From the NCBI RefSeq assembly GCF_902506655.1, contig NZ_LR734808.1, forward strand, positions 1,240,001-1,304,000: a stretch of 64,000 nucleotides of DNA, given 5' to 3'. The position numbers were made by a program, and so were the translations under genes. The stretch is from Marinoscillum sp. 108 (GTDB lineage: Bacteria; Bacteroidota; Bacteroidia; Cytophagales; Cyclobacteriaceae). This document shows positions 36,901 to 45,417 of this stretch, piece after piece. The notes under the pieces were generated by a model. The model made no database searches. It was not told the DNA's origin and saw only the letters and a list, made by a program, of their open reading frames with translations. Position 1 is the stretch's first letter. Every line of letters begins with the position of its first letter.

Positions 36901-37346
36901 AACTCCGAGAAGTTCATTTCAAACACATTCGGATCGGTTTGGAGCTCAGGAAGATCTGGCTTGGCCCTATCCACTGCGTCCTTCACTTTGATCAATGCAT
37001 CTTCTATATCAGTGTCTGAGGTAAACTCCACAATAATGGTGGAGTAATCCTGTACCGAGGTAGACTTGATATTGTCCACTTCGGCAATTGCATTTACTTC
37101 TTTCTCAATAGGCCTGGTCACCAGGTTTTCCATATCCACAGGAGAGTTACCCGGGTGCGGAGTGCCTATGTACACGATCGGTTGCTTCACTTCCGGAAAG
37201 CTCTCTTTCGGTAAGGTGACATAGGTCATCAGACCTATGATGACCACAAGCATCGTCAATACATAGACTGTGGTCCTATTATTTAGCGAAAGCGTCGTTA
37301 AACCAAACTGCTTTTCGGTATTCTTGTTAGTAGATTCGTCAGCCAT
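33954..37346 (-). CDS. RND efflux permease of the TetR-linked system
   Basis: 1130-residue inner-membrane exporter, longer than the usual ~1040. Porter domains and the two TM bundles are complete, with an extra hydrophobic stretch of about 50 residues (IMIFVAVAIVLGALLLL onwards) between TM6 and TM7. TM4 reads LVDNGIVVVENV, so only one of the two AcrB aspartates is kept, which is normal in this Bacteroidota subgroup. The second half has SLAGIVVNNAIVLIDF. Last gene of the TetR-TolC-MFP-RND operon (35 bases after the MFP). Substrate unknown. Confidence 0.92.
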   Translation of the reverse strand: MADESTNKNTEKQFGLTTLSLNNRTTVYVLTMLVVIIGLMTYVTLPKESFPEVKQPIVYIGTPHPGNSPVDMENLVTRPIEKEVNAIAEVDNIKSTSVQDYSTIIVEFTSDTDIEDALIKVKDAVDRAKPDLPELQTDPNVFEMNFSEFPILNINLSGNYSMEELNEYAEYLEEEIEKISEISKVEIRGINEKELKVNVDPYQMEAREVNFSDIENAIRSENITLSGGSVKEGDIRRSIRVVGEFSYPEEVLDVVVKSEKGNIVYLRDIGEVDFDYKETQDYARLRGNPVVMVDVVKRSGENLLIATDKINVILEKAKQEVFPKDLIVTKTNDQSEQTRELVDSLENNIISGVILVVLVLLFFLGSRNALFVGIAIPLSMFMAFMILGMFGITINMMVLFSLIMALGMLVDNGIVVVENVYRLREEGLSSFEATKQGVGEVAWPIIASTATTLAAFLPLAFWPGIMGEFMKFLPITLMVTLGSSLFVALVINPVLIAAFMKLETGETNRKRIMIFVAVAIVLGALLLLAKATVLGNLLIIAGLITILNVYVLVPSSRRFQRTFLPWLEGLYKSTLDFALSGWKPALFFWGTVLMFFGSFGLMNVFPPDVEYFPKTDPKYINVFIEYPVGTDIEHTNEFTQKIEHIVFDVVKPYESIVESIIANVGQGTSDPNDPSAFGQQDTPNKARITVNFKEFKYRNDIDTKVILAEIREAIGGYPGVAVTVDQNADGPPAGKPISIEVSGEDFATLIEVTERMKKTINESGIQGIEKLKTDLETGKPELVVNIDREKARRFGLSTNSIAMEVRTALFGKEVSKYKEGEDDYEVQLRLMEKYRYDVDALMNKSVVFRDQTSGKMVSVPISSVATSELSSTYGSIKRKDMDRVITISSNVITGYNATEINGEIQELLSNFQMPAGYEFKFSGEQEKQAKEMAFLSKALGIAVCLIFLIIVAQFNKVTTPFIIMMSVVLSTIGVFLGLVVFQMNFVVIMSMVGIISLAGIVVNNAIVLIDFIELSRERKRQELGVDKLPFNEIVEAIAVAGKTRLRPVLLTAITTVLGLVPLAVGFNVDFIKFLNSYDADFYLGGDNVAFWGPMSWTIIFGLSFATFLTLVIVPVMYLFFARVNRYLGIS

Positions 37347-37381
37347 TTATTTGCTTTCTAAAGAGTTATACCACTTATTGA

Positions 37382-38524
37382 TTAGTTTTTGATCGTAACG
37401 GCCGCACCAGGCGCCAGTTCTCTATACCCCTCATAAGCGATCAGCTGACCGGCAGACAACCCCTCTACGATCTCTGTCTCGAGGTTGTACGAAACACCGG
37501 GCTTCACATACACCTTGCTTGCCACCAGCTTGCCTTCCTTATCTACCAACTCGTATACATAGCTCCCTTTGCTGTCGCGCTGCACAAGCTTGGTGGGTAC
37601 CACAAGGGCTTTATCAGTCTTGTAGTCGATCATGTGAAGAACCACCACCTGATTCGGTTTGATTGGGAAGTCGACCGCTGGCAATCCTACTTCTACCTCG
37701 AATGTTCTGTTTTCACTTTTAATTACCTGGCCCACAGAGGCAATTTTGGAAATCACTTCCTTGTCCAAAGAGGGGAAATACACTTTCACCTGCTGACCAA
37801 CTTGAAATTTGCCCAGGAATGACTCTGACACATCCGCAGAAATGTAGGTGTCATTTTGATTCACAATTCTTACCAGCGGCATACCAGGTGAGGTCATCTC
37901 ACCTTCCCTCACCGGAATATTGTCAATTATCCCGTTGAAAGGAGCCACTACATTGGATTGACTCAGTTGAGAATTGAGGGTTTTTAACTTGCTTTCCAGG
38001 GCTTCCTTATTGTTCTTCGCTTGCAGGTACTGCACCTCCGTACCGATATTTTGCTCCCACAGTTTAGCCTGTCGCTCGTAAATAGTAGCCGCCAGCTCTA
38101 GTTGTGTTTTCACTTCCGAAATGCTGTTTCTTAAAATATCCGCATCCAGTTGGACCAAGAGCTGACCTTTGGCCACTTTTTGTCCTTCAGTGACTTTAAT
38201 GGACTCTATTCTACCCATAGTTTCGGCAGAGAGCATCACATTTTTTCTGGAAGCCACTGTGCCCCGTACTTCTACCCAATGTTCAAAACTATCTGGAGTC
38301 ATCTTCAATGTGGTGATCAGTACTTTATTCCCTTCTTTTTTCTCCAGCTGACCGGACTGGATCAGCTCGGCCTCAAGATCAGAAATTTTGGTTTCCAGTT
38401 CTTTTTGTTGAGCTTTCAATTCATTTAGCTCCGTCACTTTATCCTTGGCCGCTTCTGTGCCACCGCACGCATAAACCAGCGCCGAAATAATTACTATGTA
38501 GGTGATTTGATTGATCTTTCTCAT
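37382..38524 (-). CDS. Membrane fusion lipoprotein (HlyD/AcrA type) of the TetR-linked system
   Basis: 380 residues with a lipoprotein signal (LVYACGG). A short predicted coiled coil at about 28-65 precedes the first half-lipoyl (SAETMGRIESIKVTEGQ). A helical hairpin follows, then the second half-lipoyl (VVAPFNGIIDNIPVREG), beta-barrel and membrane-proximal domains. It would link the RND pump at 33954 with the TolC protein at 38534. It lies 9 bases after the TolC gene, so translation is probably coupled. Confidence 0.92.
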   Translation of the reverse strand: MRKINQITYIVIISALVYACGGTEAAKDKVTELNELKAQQKELETKISDLEAELIQSGQLEKKEGNKVLITTLKMTPDSFEHWVEVRGTVASRKNVMLSAETMGRIESIKVTEGQKVAKGQLLVQLDADILRNSISEVKTQLELAATIYERQAKLWEQNIGTEVQYLQAKNNKEALESKLKTLNSQLSQSNVVAPFNGIIDNIPVREGEMTSPGMPLVRIVNQNDTYISADVSESFLGKFQVGQQVKVYFPSLDKEVISKIASVGQVIKSENRTFEVEVGLPAVDFPIKPNQVVVLHMIDYKTDKALVVPTKLVQRDSKGSYVYELVDKEGKLVASKVYVKPGVSYNLETEIVEGLSAGQLIAYEGYRELAPGAAVTIKN

Positions 38525-38533
38525 GATCTATTG

Positions 38534-39955
38534 TTAGTTATAAAGTATTCCTAATGCTTTTTTCAATTCTAATTGCGCAATGATTGCGTCGTACAACGCG
38601 CTGAAGTAATTCGTTTGGGCCTCCTTCAGCGAGGTATCAGCCTCGATTACCTCCAGGTTGGATCCCACGCCCTCCTGGTATTTGATTTGGGAAATATTGA
38701 AGATATACTCTGCGAGCTCCGCATTCTCCTTTTGCACTTCCAGTCTGCTCAGAGCATTGTCCAGGTTGTCCTGAGCCCTCTTAATATCCAGCTCGATAGA
38801 CCGTTCCAATACCTCAAAACCATTTTCGATCTTGGACAGACTCAATTTTTCCTGCTGAATCTGATAGTTTCTCTGCAAACCGGTGAACATATTCCACTTG
38901 AGGCTCAGACCAAGTGTAGAATATCCATACCACTTATCGGGTCCCACTCCATTTTGATCTTCAAAATCAGTATTCGTGGCAAAGAGCCCACCGAAATTTG
39001 GCGACTGTGTAGAATATCCCAAATTGGCAAAAGCCGAAATCATAGGGATCGCTTCGGCATACTTATTCTTAATGTTCAACTTCTGAAGCTCATAATTGGC
39101 CTGCAACACCTGATAGTCCGGGCGGTTAGAGTAGTCCCAGTTCTCAGCTTCAGGTAGCTCTACCTTTTGCATAGCCTCATCCTCTAAAGATCCGCCGATG
39201 GTCAGCTCCTCATCAAAAGGAAAGTTCATCTGAAACTTGAGTAGCCTCATGGAGAGGTCATTGAGGTTTTCAATGTTTTCTCTGTTCACTTTCAGATTAT
39301 TCAAAGTCACCTTCAGCCGATCAGCATCGATCTTCTCTGCAAAACCATTTTCATACATGGCCAGGGTGTTGCGGTAGAGGGTATCAAGCCTGTTTAAGTT
39401 GGCATTTACCAAAGAGAGCTGTTCGCGGGCGATCAGCAGGTTGTAATAAGCCTTTGATACACTCATCACAATGTCCTCACTGGTCTGATTGGAGTTTTTT
39501 ACGGACAATTCCTTGTAAGCCTTCGAAGCCTGGAGGCCCACAAAATACGATCCATTAAAAATCATTTGATTGATACTCAGATTGGCATCCCCCGCTCCTT
39601 TGAGCTGGAAAATATTGCGGAGTGCAACGACATCTCCATCTGATAAACCCATCTGACTAGCCTGCTCATCGGTGATGAAAAAGGAGCCACCTCCAGCGGT
39701 ATATTGAGTGAAGAATCTTGGCTGAGTAGGGCTCTGCTGTACAGACACTGAACCCGACACCTGGGGCAGGCCAATACCAACAGTCTCCTTCACACGAGCA
39801 GTAGCAATCTGCTCATCTAACAGTGCGTTCTTGGCATCCACGCTGTTTTTCAGTGCGTACTCCACGCAATCGTCCAAAGTAAACGAGCCGGAGGTCTCCT
39901 GAGCCACCAGCCATGTACTGAGCATTAAAAAAAGTAAGGTTAGTTTTCCTTTCAT
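38534..39955 (-). CDS. TolC-family outer membrane efflux protein of the TetR-linked system
   Basis: 473 residues with a signal peptide (LTLLFLMLSTWLVAQ). The helical repeats and C-terminal SNLEVIEADTSLKEAQTNYF are typical of outer membrane factors. The start codon overlaps the stop of the tetR gene by ATGA, so expression of the duct is tied directly to that of its regulator. It is distinct from the TolC paralogue at 5956. Confidence 0.92.
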   Translation of the reverse strand: MKGKLTLLFLMLSTWLVAQETSGSFTLDDCVEYALKNSVDAKNALLDEQIATARVKETVGIGLPQVSGSVSVQQSPTQPRFFTQYTAGGGSFFITDEQASQMGLSDGDVVALRNIFQLKGAGDANLSINQMIFNGSYFVGLQASKAYKELSVKNSNQTSEDIVMSVSKAYYNLLIAREQLSLVNANLNRLDTLYRNTLAMYENGFAEKIDADRLKVTLNNLKVNRENIENLNDLSMRLLKFQMNFPFDEELTIGGSLEDEAMQKVELPEAENWDYSNRPDYQVLQANYELQKLNIKNKYAEAIPMISAFANLGYSTQSPNFGGLFATNTDFEDQNGVGPDKWYGYSTLGLSLKWNMFTGLQRNYQIQQEKLSLSKIENGFEVLERSIELDIKRAQDNLDNALSRLEVQKENAELAEYIFNISQIKYQEGVGSNLEVIEADTSLKEAQTNYFSALYDAIIAQLELKKALGILYN

Positions 39956-40572
39956 TTTGAGTGATTATTAACTTCCTGAGATTGATATTCCTGATATAAT
40001 TGTTTGCCTTTTTCTGACAGAAGCCCATGCACGAAATGATCAAACACCTGCATCTGCACTTCTATGAAATCAAATTCTGAACGCGGGAAAACCTGATCGC
40101 TAAAAACCATCTGGACGATTTCCATCCTAAGTATGGCCAGCACCCGCGCATTCAGTTCCAGCCGGTAGTACCCCTCCTGCTTGCCACGCTCTATGTTATC
40201 GATGATTTGCCCCACCAGATACTCGGATTTGAACTCCTGAAAAATTGCCCATGCCTCGGCATGATACTTATGAAGGTCATAAAGCAAGGATGGGTTTACC
40301 CTGAAAGCATGCTCGCGCATGCATTTGGCTAGCTTAAATATCTCATCCACTGCATTGACGGCCGATTCAATGACCCTTCCAAACTCCGCCATCTCACCAT
40401 CCATATGAAACCTGACAACCTCCGTAACTAACTCATCTTTGTTGCTAAAATGCAAATACAGGGTCTTTTTAGACATGGCCAACTCTCTGGCTACATCGTC
40501 CATCGATACCGACCTGACTCCATATTGCATAAACAGTGAATGTGCTCCTTCTAAAATTCTTTCCTTCGCCAC
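39952..40572 (-). CDS. TetR/AcrR-family transcriptional repressor of the efflux operon
   Basis: 206 residues if it starts at GTG 40572. The N-terminal helix-turn-helix covers about residues 3-50 (ILEGAHSLFMQYGVRSVSM, DDVARELAMSKKTLYLHF), followed by an all-helical ligand domain. The open frame continues upstream to a TTG at 40650. That extension would run through a perfect palindrome and contains no ATG, so the GTG is preferred. It is first in the TetR-TolC-MFP-RND operon and should repress the operon, and itself, by binding the 28-bp palindrome at 40606-40633 until an exported compound is sensed. Confidence 0.88.
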   Translation of the reverse strand: MAKERILEGAHSLFMQYGVRSVSMDDVARELAMSKKTLYLHFSNKDELVTEVVRFHMDGEMAEFGRVIESAVNAVDEIFKLAKCMREHAFRVNPSLLYDLHKYHAEAWAIFQEFKSEYLVGQIIDNIERGKQEGYYRLELNARVLAILRMEIVQMVFSDQVFPRSEFDFIEVQMQVFDHFVHGLLSEKGKQLYQEYQSQEVNNHSK

Positions 40573-40605
40573 AGAGATTTGGATGTTTTCCGCAAATTTA
40601 AATAT

Positions 40606-40633
40606 GGAAACTTTAATTATACTTAAAGTTTCC
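40606..40633. promoter_or_regulatory. Probable TetR operator
   Basis: Perfect 11-bp inverted repeat GGAAACTTTAA (40606-40616) and TTAAAGTTTCC (40623-40633) around TTATAC. It lies 33 bases upstream of the proposed tetR GTG and 84 bases before the divergent hydrolase gene. The size and symmetry are typical of TetR-family sites. TAAATTTG on the minus strand (ending near 40594) fits the -7 consensus, which would place the operator across the promoter. Confidence 0.7.
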
Positions 40634-40716
40634 TCAGTTTCTACGGGCAACGATCAGGAAGGTTCAATGAAATTGATTTTTTTTTAAAAATATTTCTGTT
40701 TCTTGCGGCAGACCTG

Positions 40717-41514
40717 ATGAAAACAACCAAATCCAATCTCTTTTATCGCAAATCTGGCAAAGGGCCCCATCCCCTAATCCTTCTTCATGGATTTGGACAA
40801 GAGCATTCAGCGTTTGATACCTGGCTGAAAGCATTGGAAAACAATCACACGGTGTACGCCTTTGATCACTACTATCATGGACAGAGCACTCGGGAAGATT
40901 CCCCGCTTACCATCGCACAATGGAAACAGCAGTTTGAGGATTTTCTCCTCAGGGAGGACATCACGAAATTCTCAATCGTTGGTTTCAGTCTTGGAGGAAG
41001 ATTTGCCCTGGTCACCACAAACCTCTTTCCGGAAAGAATCAGGCACCTTATACTGATCGCACCGGATGGTATCTTTCGAAGCATTTGGTTTCGCCTGGCC
41101 ACAAGTAGCCTGGGCAATCCGCTCTTTAAGTACCTGATGCTTCATCCAGATCACTTCAATACGCTACTAGATACATTCAAGACATTGAGAATCACCTCAT
41201 CATCTATGGTTCGGTTTGCTCAAAAAGAGCTCCAAGGCAAAGACAATCGCAAACGTGTCTATCGTACCTGGACTTACTTCAAGCCTATCCAAGTGCCTAT
41301 ATCAATGGTAGCCCGGGTCATCAACCAACATGGCATTCAGACGCACCTGATTCTTGGTACGCTTGACAGCATCATCCCTCTGGGCAAAATCCTCTCAAAA
41401 ACCACCAAAATCCGTACATTAGAAACACACAAACTCCCTTATAAACACCATCACATGATCGAGGCTTCAAAAACCTTGGTTCCTTCTTTGCTTTCAGGGG
41501 AATTCTTTGATTAA
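40717..41514 (+). CDS. Alpha/beta hydrolase
   Basis: 265-residue cytoplasmic hydrolase. The oxyanion segment LHGFGQEHSAFD is near 24-35, the nucleophile elbow is GFSLGGRF, a late acid lies near LGTLDSIIP, and a His-rich end (YKHHHMIE) supplies the base. No signal peptide. Substrate unknown. It is divergent from the tetR operon, and the palindrome between them could also influence this gene. It ends 41 bases before the purL start. Confidence 0.87.
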   Translation: MKTTKSNLFYRKSGKGPHPLILLHGFGQEHSAFDTWLKALENNHTVYAFDHYYHGQSTREDSPLTIAQWKQQFEDFLLREDITKFSIVGFSLGGRFALVTTNLFPERIRHLILIAPDGIFRSIWFRLATSSLGNPLFKYLMLHPDHFNTLLDTFKTLRITSSSMVRFAQKELQGKDNRKRVYRTWTYFKPIQVPISMVARVINQHGIQTHLILGTLDSIIPLGKILSKTTKIRTLETHKLPYKHHHMIEASKTLVPSLLSGEFFD

Positions 41515-41554
41515 TTCTTCTATTTTTGCGGTGACAAATACAAGGTCCTCTCGC

Positions 41555-44500
41555 ATGATTTACATCTTTCAAAAATCCACGGAACTCATTTACGTGGTAG
41601 GCAGCAAAGTCGAAATCACCCCTGATACAGAAAAAAAACTGGAATGGCTCTTATCCGGCGCCAAACTCCTCCCCGATCAAAGCATTCAGGGTTCATTTGT
41701 GGGACCACGAAAAGAGATGATCACTCCCTGGAGCACCAATGCGGTGGAAATTACCCAAAATGCGGGTATTCAGGGCCTTGAGCGCATAGAAGTATTCAGA
41801 GCAGACAAGGGGCAACTCTTTGACCCCATGCTCCAGCAGAAATACAAGCTGATAGATCAGGAAATTTTCACACTGAAAATCACTCCGGCGCCCATTCAGC
41901 ACATAGAAGATCTGGAAGCTTACAACAAAAGCGAAGGACTTGCCCTGAGTCAGGAAGAAATTGATTTTCTCAAAGAAGTTTCTGAGGAAATCGGCAGAAA
42001 CCTGACAGATTCGGAAGTATTTGGTTTCTCACAAGTCAACTCAGAGCACTGCCGTCACAAGATTTTCAATGGCACCTTCATCATCGATGGTGATGAGCAG
42101 CCCATGACACTTTTTCAGTGGATCAAAAAAACCTCCAAGGATCACCCGGGACAGATCGTATCCGCCTACAAGGACAACGTGGCTTTTGTGAAAGGGCCCG
42201 TAGTAGAGCAATTTGCTCCCCGAACGCAGGATAAGCCGGACTTTTTTGAAGTCAAAGACTTTGACTCCATCATTTCCCTAAAAGCCGAAACACACAATTT
42301 CCCCACCACAGTAGAGCCCTTCAACGGCGCAGCCACAGGCTCTGGTGGTGAAATCAGGGACCGTATGGCTGGTGGCATTGGTAGCTTTCCACTGGCCGGA
42401 TCTGCCGTATACATGACCTCATATTCCAGACTGGAAGAGGGAAGAAAATGGGAAGAAAAGGTCAATCCAAGGAAATGGCTTTACCAATCCCCAAAAGATA
42501 TTTTGATCAAGGCCTCCAACGGGGCCAGTGATTATGGTAATAAGTTCGGTCAGCCACTCATCTGCGGGAGTGTACTCACTTTTGAGCATGAAGAAAACAA
42601 CGAAACCATCGCATTCGACAAGGTCATCATGCTGGCTGGAGGTATTGGATTCGCTAAGCTCAAAGATGGCATCAAGAAGAAAGTAGAGAAAGATCAGACC
42701 GTGGTAATCCTCGGTGGAGACAACTACCGAATCGGGATGGGCGGAAGTGCGGTATCTTCTGTAGATACCGGGGCCTTTGATACATCACTGGAACTCAACG
42801 CTGTGCAGCGTTCGAATCCGGAAATGCAAAAAAGAGTAGCCAATGCTGTCCGGGCTATGGCCGAGCTGGATGACAATCCTATTATCTCCATCCACGATCA
42901 CGGTGCCGGTGGTCACCTCAACTGTTTATCCGAGCTGGTGGAAGATACCGGTGGGGATTTTAAACTCGAAAACTTCCCCATGGGTGACCCTACCCTTTCG
43001 GAAAAAGAACTGATCGGCAATGAATCCCAGGAACGAATGGGCTTGGTCATTGACCCTGATAAAGCAGAATACCTACGCAATGTATCCCTGCGCGAAAGGG
43101 TGCCATACTACGAAGTAGGAACTACTTCCGATAAAATGGAATTAAAATTCAGTCGTACCGGAGCCACTCAGGCCCCTTTCGATCTGAAAATGAGTCACCT
43201 GTTTGGAGCATCTCCCAAGACCATCCTTACAGATAAGACCCAGGCAAAATCCTTTCCTGAAAAGGACTATGATGCTTCCAAGATTGAGGATTATATAGAA
43301 AAGGTATTGCAACTGGAAGCAGTGGCCTGCAAAGACTGGCTTACGAATAAAGTAGACCGCTCAGTGACTGGAAAAGTAGCCGTACAGCAAACAGTGGGTG
43401 CCGTGCAGGTACCCCTCAACAATGTGGCGGTCATGGCACTGGATTACCTCAGCAACAAAGGCATTGCTACCTCTATTGGGCACGCTCCAGTACCCGCACT
43501 GATCAATGCGGGTTCCGGATCACGGTTGTCAATCACAGAATCGCTTACCAACCTCGTGTGGGCTCCACTGACGCTGGGACTACCAGGAGTCTCTCTGAGT
43601 GCCAACTGGATGTGGCCTGCCAAAAACGATGGTGAAAATGCACGACTCTACCAGGCAGTAAAGGAAATGAGTGAATTTGCTACGGCACTTGGGGTAAACA
43701 TCCCTACGGGTAAGGATTCCCTCTCCATGGCACAGAAGTATCCTGATGGAAAAAAGGTACTGGCTCCCGGCACCGTAATTGTGAGTTCGGTGGCTGAGGT
43801 AAGTAACCTCAGAAAGGTTGTAACTCCCAATCTCAAAGATGTTTCGGACAGCTCGCTGATCTATGTCCGTTTCAGCAACAAACCCATGGCCATTGGTGGT
43901 AGCAGCTTTGCACAAGCCAATGCCTTCATTGGAAATGAAGCACCCGATACGGACCCTGATACCGTAGTGAAAGCATTCAATGGCATTCAGGAGCTGATAC
44001 AACAAAACCTCATTCTCGCCGGGCATGATGTCTCTGCCGGAGGACTGATCACAACCCTTCTGGAGATGAACTTCCCGAACACCTCGGGGGGTATGGCCAT
44101 CAATCTGGACGAGCTCACTGAAACTGACATTACCAAGCTGCTTTTCTCAGAAAACCCTGCGGTAGTCATTCAAACACAAAGACCGGATAATGTCCTGAAC
44201 CTCCTGAAACTGCACGGGGTGGAGGCTACTGTCATCGGTATCACCACCAATAAGCGAACAATCAGTCTCAGGAAAGACGACTGGAATCTGGACTTGTCCA
44301 TTGACCACCTCAGAGACATCTGGTTTAAAACCTCTCACCTCCTGGATCGTGAGCAGTCCGAACCTGGTCATGCAGACCTTAGGTTCAACAATTTCAAAGA
44401 GCAACCACTTGCTTACGAGTTTCCGGAAAACTACACAGGCACTTTTGCTAAATACGGCATAGATCCCAAGCGACGAACATCCACCGGGGTTAAAGCAGCC

Positions 44501-45235
44501 ATCATCAGAGAAAAGGGAGTAAACGGAGACCGTGAAATGGCCTATGCGCTTTACCTCGCAGGTTTTGATGTGAAGGATGTACATATGACTGACCTCATCA
44601 GTGGGCGTGAAGACCTCAGTGAGGTGAACATGATTGTTTTTGTGGGTGGGTTCTCCAATTCTGATGTCCTAGGCTCTGCCAAAGGATGGGCGGGATCATT
44701 CCTTTTTAATGAAAAAGCCAAAGCAGCTCTGGATGCATTCTATGCACGCGAAGACACCCTTTCTCTTGGAGTTTGCAATGGTTGTCAGCTTATGATGGAG
44801 CTGGGCCTCATTTACCCGGAGCTGGGTGAGCAGCATCCGAGAATGCATCACAACAGTTCTGGTAAATTTGAATCCGCATTCATCAATGTGGACGTACTGG
44901 ATAACAGCACCGTGATGTTTGGGTCCCTGAGCAACAGTAAGCTGGGCATCTGGCTCGCACACGGCGAAGGAAGGTTTATGCTGCCTGGTCAACCGGAAGA
45001 TTACAACATCCCGGTGAAGTATTCTTATGAGTCGTTCCCTGGCAATCCTAATGGAAGTGATTTTGCTACCGCGGCGGTGGCCTCAAATGACGGCAGACAT
45101 GTCGCCATCATGCCCCACCTGGAGCGATCCATTTTCCCCTGGAATTGGGCTCACAATGAAGAAATCAAAGACAATGAGGTGTCTATTTGGATAGAACCGT
45201 TTGTAAATGCACGGGACTGGATAAAAAACCTTTAA
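41555..45235 (+). CDS. purL: Phosphoribosylformylglycinamidine synthase (single-chain PurL)
   Basis: 1226 residues from ATG at 41555 (an in-frame TTG at 41507 is rejected). Fourth step of de novo purine synthesis: FGAR + Gln + ATP to FGAM. It has the large fused form: an N-terminal PurS-like region, a linker, two AIRS-type synthase halves (QVNSEHCRHKIFNG, GAATGSGGEIRDR, then the second half with PTGKDSLSMAQK), and a C-terminal glutaminase domain with the nucleophile in GVCNGCQLMMELG and the His/Glu in the HGEGRF region. Length and order match the proteobacterial/Bacteroidota type. TATTTTTG at 41521-41528 could be a -7 element but has no well-spaced -33. Confidence 0.97.
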   Translation: MIYIFQKSTELIYVVGSKVEITPDTEKKLEWLLSGAKLLPDQSIQGSFVGPRKEMITPWSTNAVEITQNAGIQGLERIEVFRADKGQLFDPMLQQKYKLIDQEIFTLKITPAPIQHIEDLEAYNKSEGLALSQEEIDFLKEVSEEIGRNLTDSEVFGFSQVNSEHCRHKIFNGTFIIDGDEQPMTLFQWIKKTSKDHPGQIVSAYKDNVAFVKGPVVEQFAPRTQDKPDFFEVKDFDSIISLKAETHNFPTTVEPFNGAATGSGGEIRDRMAGGIGSFPLAGSAVYMTSYSRLEEGRKWEEKVNPRKWLYQSPKDILIKASNGASDYGNKFGQPLICGSVLTFEHEENNETIAFDKVIMLAGGIGFAKLKDGIKKKVEKDQTVVILGGDNYRIGMGGSAVSSVDTGAFDTSLELNAVQRSNPEMQKRVANAVRAMAELDDNPIISIHDHGAGGHLNCLSELVEDTGGDFKLENFPMGDPTLSEKELIGNESQERMGLVIDPDKAEYLRNVSLRERVPYYEVGTTSDKMELKFSRTGATQAPFDLKMSHLFGASPKTILTDKTQAKSFPEKDYDASKIEDYIEKVLQLEAVACKDWLTNKVDRSVTGKVAVQQTVGAVQVPLNNVAVMALDYLSNKGIATSIGHAPVPALINAGSGSRLSITESLTNLVWAPLTLGLPGVSLSANWMWPAKNDGENARLYQAVKEMSEFATALGVNIPTGKDSLSMAQKYPDGKKVLAPGTVIVSSVAEVSNLRKVVTPNLKDVSDSSLIYVRFSNKPMAIGGSSFAQANAFIGNEAPDTDPDTVVKAFNGIQELIQQNLILAGHDVSAGGLITTLLEMNFPNTSGGMAINLDELTETDITKLLFSENPAVVIQTQRPDNVLNLLKLHGVEATVIGITTNKRTISLRKDDWNLDLSIDHLRDIWFKTSHLLDREQSEPGHADLRFNNFKEQPLAYEFPENYTGTFAKYGIDPKRRTSTGVKAAIIREKGVNGDREMAYALYLAGFDVKDVHMTDLISGREDLSEVNMIVFVGGFSNSDVLGSAKGWAGSFLFNEKAKAALDAFYAREDTLSLGVCNGCQLMMELGLIYPELGEQHPRMHHNSSGKFESAFINVDVLDNSTVMFGSLSNSKLGIWLAHGEGRFMLPGQPEDYNIPVKYSYESFPGNPNGSDFATAAVASNDGRHVAIMPHLERSIFPWNWAHNEEIKDNEVSIWIEPFVNARDWIKNL

Positions 45236-45253
45236 TAATTGCATGGTGGCCTT

Positions 45254-45282
45254 TTGATTTTTAAAAAAGACTACTACTTTTG
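45254..45282 (+). promoter_or_regulatory. Consensus Bacteroidota promoter for tRNA-Gln
   Basis: TTG at 45254-45256, an 18-base spacer, TACTTTTG at 45275-45282 (exact TAnnTTTG). The tRNA begins 11 bases after the -7 element. Confidence 0.8.
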
Positions 45283-45292
45283 CAATCCGTTT

Positions 45293-45365
45293 TGGCCTAT
45301 GGTGTAACTGGCAACACGTCTGATTTTGGTTCAGAAGAGTCTAGGTTCGAGCCCTAGTAGGCCAA
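45293..45365 (+). tRNA. tRNA-Gln (anticodon TTG)
   Basis: The cloverleaf folds cleanly. Acceptor TGGCCTA (45293-45299) pairs with TAGGCCA (45358-45364), discriminator A45365. D stem GTGT/ACAC; anticodon stem TCTGA/TCAGA with the 7-base loop TTTTGGT, anticodon TTG at 45326-45328. T stem CTAGG/CCTAG around TTCGAGC. It reads CAA (and CAG by wobble). CCA is not encoded. It has its own promoter and a terminator hairpin. Confidence 0.95.
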
Positions 45366-45368
45366 CAG

Positions 45369-45397
45369 ATCCCGGTCCAACTTATATGGATCGGGAT
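45369..45397 (+). terminator. Terminator after tRNA-Gln
   Basis: ATCCCGGTCC (45369-45378) pairs with GGATCGGGAT (45388-45397) with a single G-T wobble. It is followed by a T/A-rich stretch and then the prs gene. Confidence 0.7.
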
Positions 45398-45417
45398 TAT
45401 TTATTTAAACGACTGTC

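Noticed and set aside
41507-41528. TATTTTTG with a nearby TTG as a purL promoter
   Set aside because: The TTG is only 11 bases from the -7-like box, outside the usual 17-23 range; kept only as a remark in the purL entry.
43580-44584. Long minus-strand frames inside purL
   Set aside because: purL is intact over 1226 codons; these are shadows of its codon bias.
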